Below, in pieces: positions 61,674-64,000 of a DNA stretch of 64,000 bases; the first letter of the stretch is position 1; each line of letters begins with the position of its first letter. Source of the DNA: Nocardia transvalensis NBRC 15921 (GTDB lineage Bacteria > Actinomycetota > Actinomycetes > Mycobacteriales > Mycobacteriaceae). The translations under genes were made by a program, and so were the position numbers. Where the stretch lies: the NCBI RefSeq assembly GCF_000308875.1, contig NZ_BAGL01000006.1, positions 1-64,000 on the forward strand. Direction: 5' to 3'. The notes beneath the pieces were generated by a model. The model did not search any database. It was not told the origin of the DNA and worked only from the letters and a program-made list of their open reading frames with translations.

Positions 61674-62827
61674 CGGCCGAGCAGCGCCGGCTGCGCGACG
61701 AATTGCGTTCGTACTTCGCCGATCTCGTGACTCCCGAAGAGGAGGCCGAGATGCTGGCGAACCGGCACGGCGACGCCTACCGCGCGGTGGTGCGGCGCAT
61801 GGGCCGCGACGGCCGCCTCGGGGTGGGCTGGCCGAAGGAGTACGGCGGCCAGGGCTTCGGCCCGGTGGAACAGCAGATCTTCTACAACGAGGCGGCGCGT
61901 GCCGACGTCCCGCTGCCGCTGGTCACGCTGATGACCGTCGGCCCGACCCTGCAGCAGTTCGGCACCGAGGAACAGAAGAAGAAGTTCCTGCCCGCCATCC
62001 TCGCCGGTGACGTGCACTTCTCCATCGGCTACTCCGAACCGGAGGCCGGCACGGACCTGGCCGCCCTGCGGACCAGCGCGGTGCGCGACGAGAACGGCGA
62101 TTGGATCGTCAACGGCCAGAAGATCTTCACCACCGGCGCGCACGAGGCCGACTACGTGTGGCTGGCCTGCCGCACCGGCTCGGTCGAATCGCGCCACCGG
62201 GGGATCACGATCCTCATCGTGGACACCAAGGATCCGGGCTACTCCTGGACGCCCATCATCACCTGCGACGGCGCGCACCACACCAACGCCACGTACTTCG
62301 ACAACGTGCGGGTGCCGGCGGAGATGCTCGTCGGCGAGGTGGACCGCGGCTGGAAGCTGATCACCACCCAGCTCAACCACGAGCGGATCAGCCTGGGCCC
62401 GTCCGGCAAGATCGAGCAGCTCTACGACCGGGCGCGGGACTGGTCGCAGCGCCAGGGCGTGCTCGGGGAACCGGATGTGCGGCGGTCGCTCGGCCGCATG
62501 CACGCCATGGTCCGGCTCAACGAGTTGTTGAACTGGCAGGTGGCCGCGAATGCCGATCATGCCGCGGACGATCCGGCCGGAGTGATCGCCGACGCCTCTG
62601 CGACCAAGATCTTCTCGACCGAGGCGTTGCAGGAGGCCGGCCGGCTGGCCGAGGAGATCGTCGGACGCTTCGGCGATCCGGGTGATCCCGCGACCGCCGA
62701 CCTGCTGACCTGGCTGGACCGTCGCACCAAGCAGAACTTGGTGGTGACCTTCGGCGGCGGCGTCAACGAGATCATGCGTGAACTCGTCGCCACCGCCGGG
62801 CTGAAGCTGCCGCGCGTACCGAGATAG
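61658..62827 (+). CDS. chsE2: Acyl-CoA dehydrogenase subunit, FadE29/ChsE2-like
   Basis: 389 aa. Full-length partner of ChsE1; M. tuberculosis FadE29 is 387 aa. It begins MFIDLTAEQRRLRDELRSYF and has FSIGYSEPEAGTDLAALRTSAVRD, NGQKIFTTGAHEADYVWL, the helical ELLNWQVAANAD region, and RRTKQNLVVTFGGGVNEIMRELVAT at the end. Start overlaps chsE1 by 16 bp and it is followed 9 bp later by chsH2. Acts on 3-oxo-pregnenoyl-type CoA esters in the cholesterol pathway. Confidence 0.88.
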   Translation: MFIDLTAEQRRLRDELRSYFADLVTPEEEAEMLANRHGDAYRAVVRRMGRDGRLGVGWPKEYGGQGFGPVEQQIFYNEAARADVPLPLVTLMTVGPTLQQFGTEEQKKKFLPAILAGDVHFSIGYSEPEAGTDLAALRTSAVRDENGDWIVNGQKIFTTGAHEADYVWLACRTGSVESRHRGITILIVDTKDPGYSWTPIITCDGAHHTNATYFDNVRVPAEMLVGEVDRGWKLITTQLNHERISLGPSGKIEQLYDRARDWSQRQGVLGEPDVRRSLGRMHAMVRLNELLNWQVAANADHAADDPAGVIADASATKIFSTEALQEAGRLAEEIVGRFGDPGDPATADLLTWLDRRTKQNLVVTFGGGVNEIMRELVATAGLKLPRVPR

Positions 62828-62836
62828 GAGTTTCCA

Positions 62837-63781
62837 GTGCCGGAAACCACGACAGCGGAACAGATCACCGCCGCTGGGGAGCGGATCATGCAGGCGGGGG
62901 AGTGCGCGCCCCGCGTGGCCCGCGACCCGGTCAACCAGCCCATGATCAACAACTGGATCGAGGCGATCGGCGACGACAACCCGATCTACGTCGACGAGCA
63001 GGCCGCCCGCGACGCCGGTCACCCCGGCATCGTGGCCCCGCCCGCCATGGCGCAGGTGTGGACGATGCCCGGCCTGCGCGGGTCGCGCCCGGCCGACGAT
63101 CCGATGAACGCCGTAAACGATCTGCTCGACGCCGCGGGCTACACCTCCGTCGTCGCGACCAACTGCGAGCAGACCTACCACCGGTACCTTCAGGTCGGTG
63201 AGCGCCCGCAGGCCCGCACGCGGCTGCGGGATCTGGTGGGGCCCAAGCGGACCGCGCTCGGGGAGGGCTGGTTCGCGACCTACATCCTCACCTGGTACGT
63301 TGGCGACGAGGCCGTCACCGAGATGGCCTTCCGGATGCTGAAATTCGCGCCCGGGACCGCGAAACCGGCTCAGCCGCAGGATGATCCGAGCAAGCGGGCG
63401 CGGCCGACGGTGTCGAACGATACCGAATTCTTCTGGGAGGGCACGAAACTCGGCGAGCTTCGGATCCAGCGGCGGCCCGACGGCACGTTGCAGCACCCGC
63501 CGGTGCCCGCGCTGTGGGCGGACAAGGACGCGCCCGCCGACTACGTCGTCTCCGCCGGGAAGGGCACGGTGTTCAGCTACGTCGTGCACCACGCGCCGAA
63601 GGTGCCCGGCCGTGCGCTGCCCTACGTCGTGGCGCTGGTCGAACTCGAGGAGGGCGTGCGGATGCTCGGCGAGCTGCGCGGGGTCGCGCCCGACGCGGTC
63701 GAGGTCGGGCAGCCGGTCGAGGTGGCCTTCGAACAGCTCGACGAGGACAACACCGTGCCGTATTGGAAGGTGAGCGCATGA
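62837..63781 (+). CDS. chsH2: ChsH2-like steroid enoyl-CoA hydratase subunit (MaoC/DUF35)
   Basis: 314 aa from GTG with AGGAG upstream. N-terminal MaoC-like half (about residues 15-170: WIEAIGDDNPIYVDEQAARDAG, GIVAPPAMAQVW, FATYILTWYVGDE) and C-terminal DUF35 OB-fold half (about 190-310: FFWEGTKLGELRIQRRPDG, GKGTVFSYVVHH). This is the layout of M. tuberculosis Rv3542c (311 aa). ChsH2 pairs with ChsH1 to hydrate the steroid enoyl-CoA, and its DUF35 part binds the Ltp2 aldolase. The DUF35 part lacks a recognisable CxxC zinc ribbon, as expected for ChsH2. ATGA overlap with chsH1. Confidence 0.92.
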   Translation: MPETTTAEQITAAGERIMQAGECAPRVARDPVNQPMINNWIEAIGDDNPIYVDEQAARDAGHPGIVAPPAMAQVWTMPGLRGSRPADDPMNAVNDLLDAAGYTSVVATNCEQTYHRYLQVGERPQARTRLRDLVGPKRTALGEGWFATYILTWYVGDEAVTEMAFRMLKFAPGTAKPAQPQDDPSKRARPTVSNDTEFFWEGTKLGELRIQRRPDGTLQHPPVPALWADKDAPADYVVSAGKGTVFSYVVHHAPKVPGRALPYVVALVELEEGVRMLGELRGVAPDAVEVGQPVEVAFEQLDEDNTVPYWKVSA

Positions 63782-64000
63782 CCGCCACTCTGGAACCCGG
63801 TGCCGTGCAGGTGGGTACGACGTTGCCCGAGTTGACCATCCACGCCGATCCCACCTTCGTGGTCAGCACCGCGCTGGCCACCCGGGACTTCCAGGATGTG
63901 CACCACGACCGGGACAAGGCCGTGGAGCGCGGCTCCAAGGACATCTTCGTCAACATCCTCACCGACACCGGTCTGGTGCAGCGGTTCGTGACCGACTGGG
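63778..64000 (+). CDS. chsH1: ChsH1-like MaoC hydratase subunit (5' part)
   Basis: First 74 codons, cut by the window end. It contains TRDFQDVHHDRDKAVERGSKDIFVNILTDTGLVQRFVTDW, which agrees with the hydratase-2 motif of M. tuberculosis ChsH1 (Rv3541c), with Asp and His of the catalytic dyad in the DVHHDRD stretch. Starts within the chsH2 stop, as expected for the two subunits of one heterotetramer. Ltp2 should follow outside the window. Confidence 0.9.
   Translation, partial: MTATLEPGAVQVGTTLPELTIHADPTFVVSTALATRDFQDVHHDRDKAVERGSKDIFVNILTDTGLVQRFVTDW

Overview
This window comes from a high-GC actinobacterium of the mycolic-acid group, most likely Nocardia or a close relative. The evidence is very high GC, frequent GTG starts, leaderless starts next to TANNNT -10 boxes, and gene order recalled from Mycobacterium tuberculosis: ftsH-folE-folP-folB-folK (Rv3610c-Rv3606c) through DUF3180, panC, panD, coaX, lysS and lsr2 to clpC1 (Rv3596c). 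The mhuD, carD-ispD-ispF-cysS-rlmB, radA-disA, canB, mutY and kstR-fadE34 blocks follow.

Layout. 1-7.7 kb: end of a nucleoside-kinase-like gene, a PfkB sugar kinase, an aldehyde dehydrogenase/SDR operon opposite a PucR regulator, and conserved unknowns. 8.0-18.1 kb: one long forward block with the FtsH protease, four folate genes, membrane proteins and the pantothenate/CoA genes. 18.1-19.3 kb: cysteine dioxygenase plus rhodanese behind a short leader peptide with two tandem Cys codons. 19.5-25.1 kb: lysS, lsr2, an FHA-HTH protein and clpC1. 25-40.7 kb: accessory genes, including a PhyH-family oxygenase, LLM oxidoreductase, two-component system with ABC exporter, TetR/SMR efflux pair, OsmC, GH65, MhuD-type heme oxygenase and acyl-CoA genes. 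41-51.4 kb: rlmB, cysS, ispF, ispD, carD, then lpqE, radA, disA, then carbonic anhydrase and mutY. 51.4-54.5 kb: a zinc ABC importer with a clear Zur box. 54.7-57.3 kb: an OtsB-GH15 fusion. 57.5-64 kb: the cholesterol regulator KstR with its operator, fadE34, and the start of the side-chain (igr) operon chsE1-chsE2-chsH2-chsH1, cut by the window end.

The most unusual structure is a dispersed palindromic repeat. Its unit is TTCCGGC-N9-GCCGGAA, and units usually occur as head-to-head pairs. It appears at six loci (about 6.78, 14.65, 32.52, 40.93, 54.57 and 58.73 kb). Three loci carry short tandem repeats directly alongside. One copy lies inside fadE34 and is translated in frame as about 45 extra residues. 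Two nearly identical copies flank the 41-54.5 kb region, most of which is inverted relative to the gene order I recall for M. tuberculosis. Two further tandem arrays (22-24 bp and 26 bp units) fill intergenic gaps. No tRNA, rRNA, CRISPR array, transposase or prophage gene was seen.
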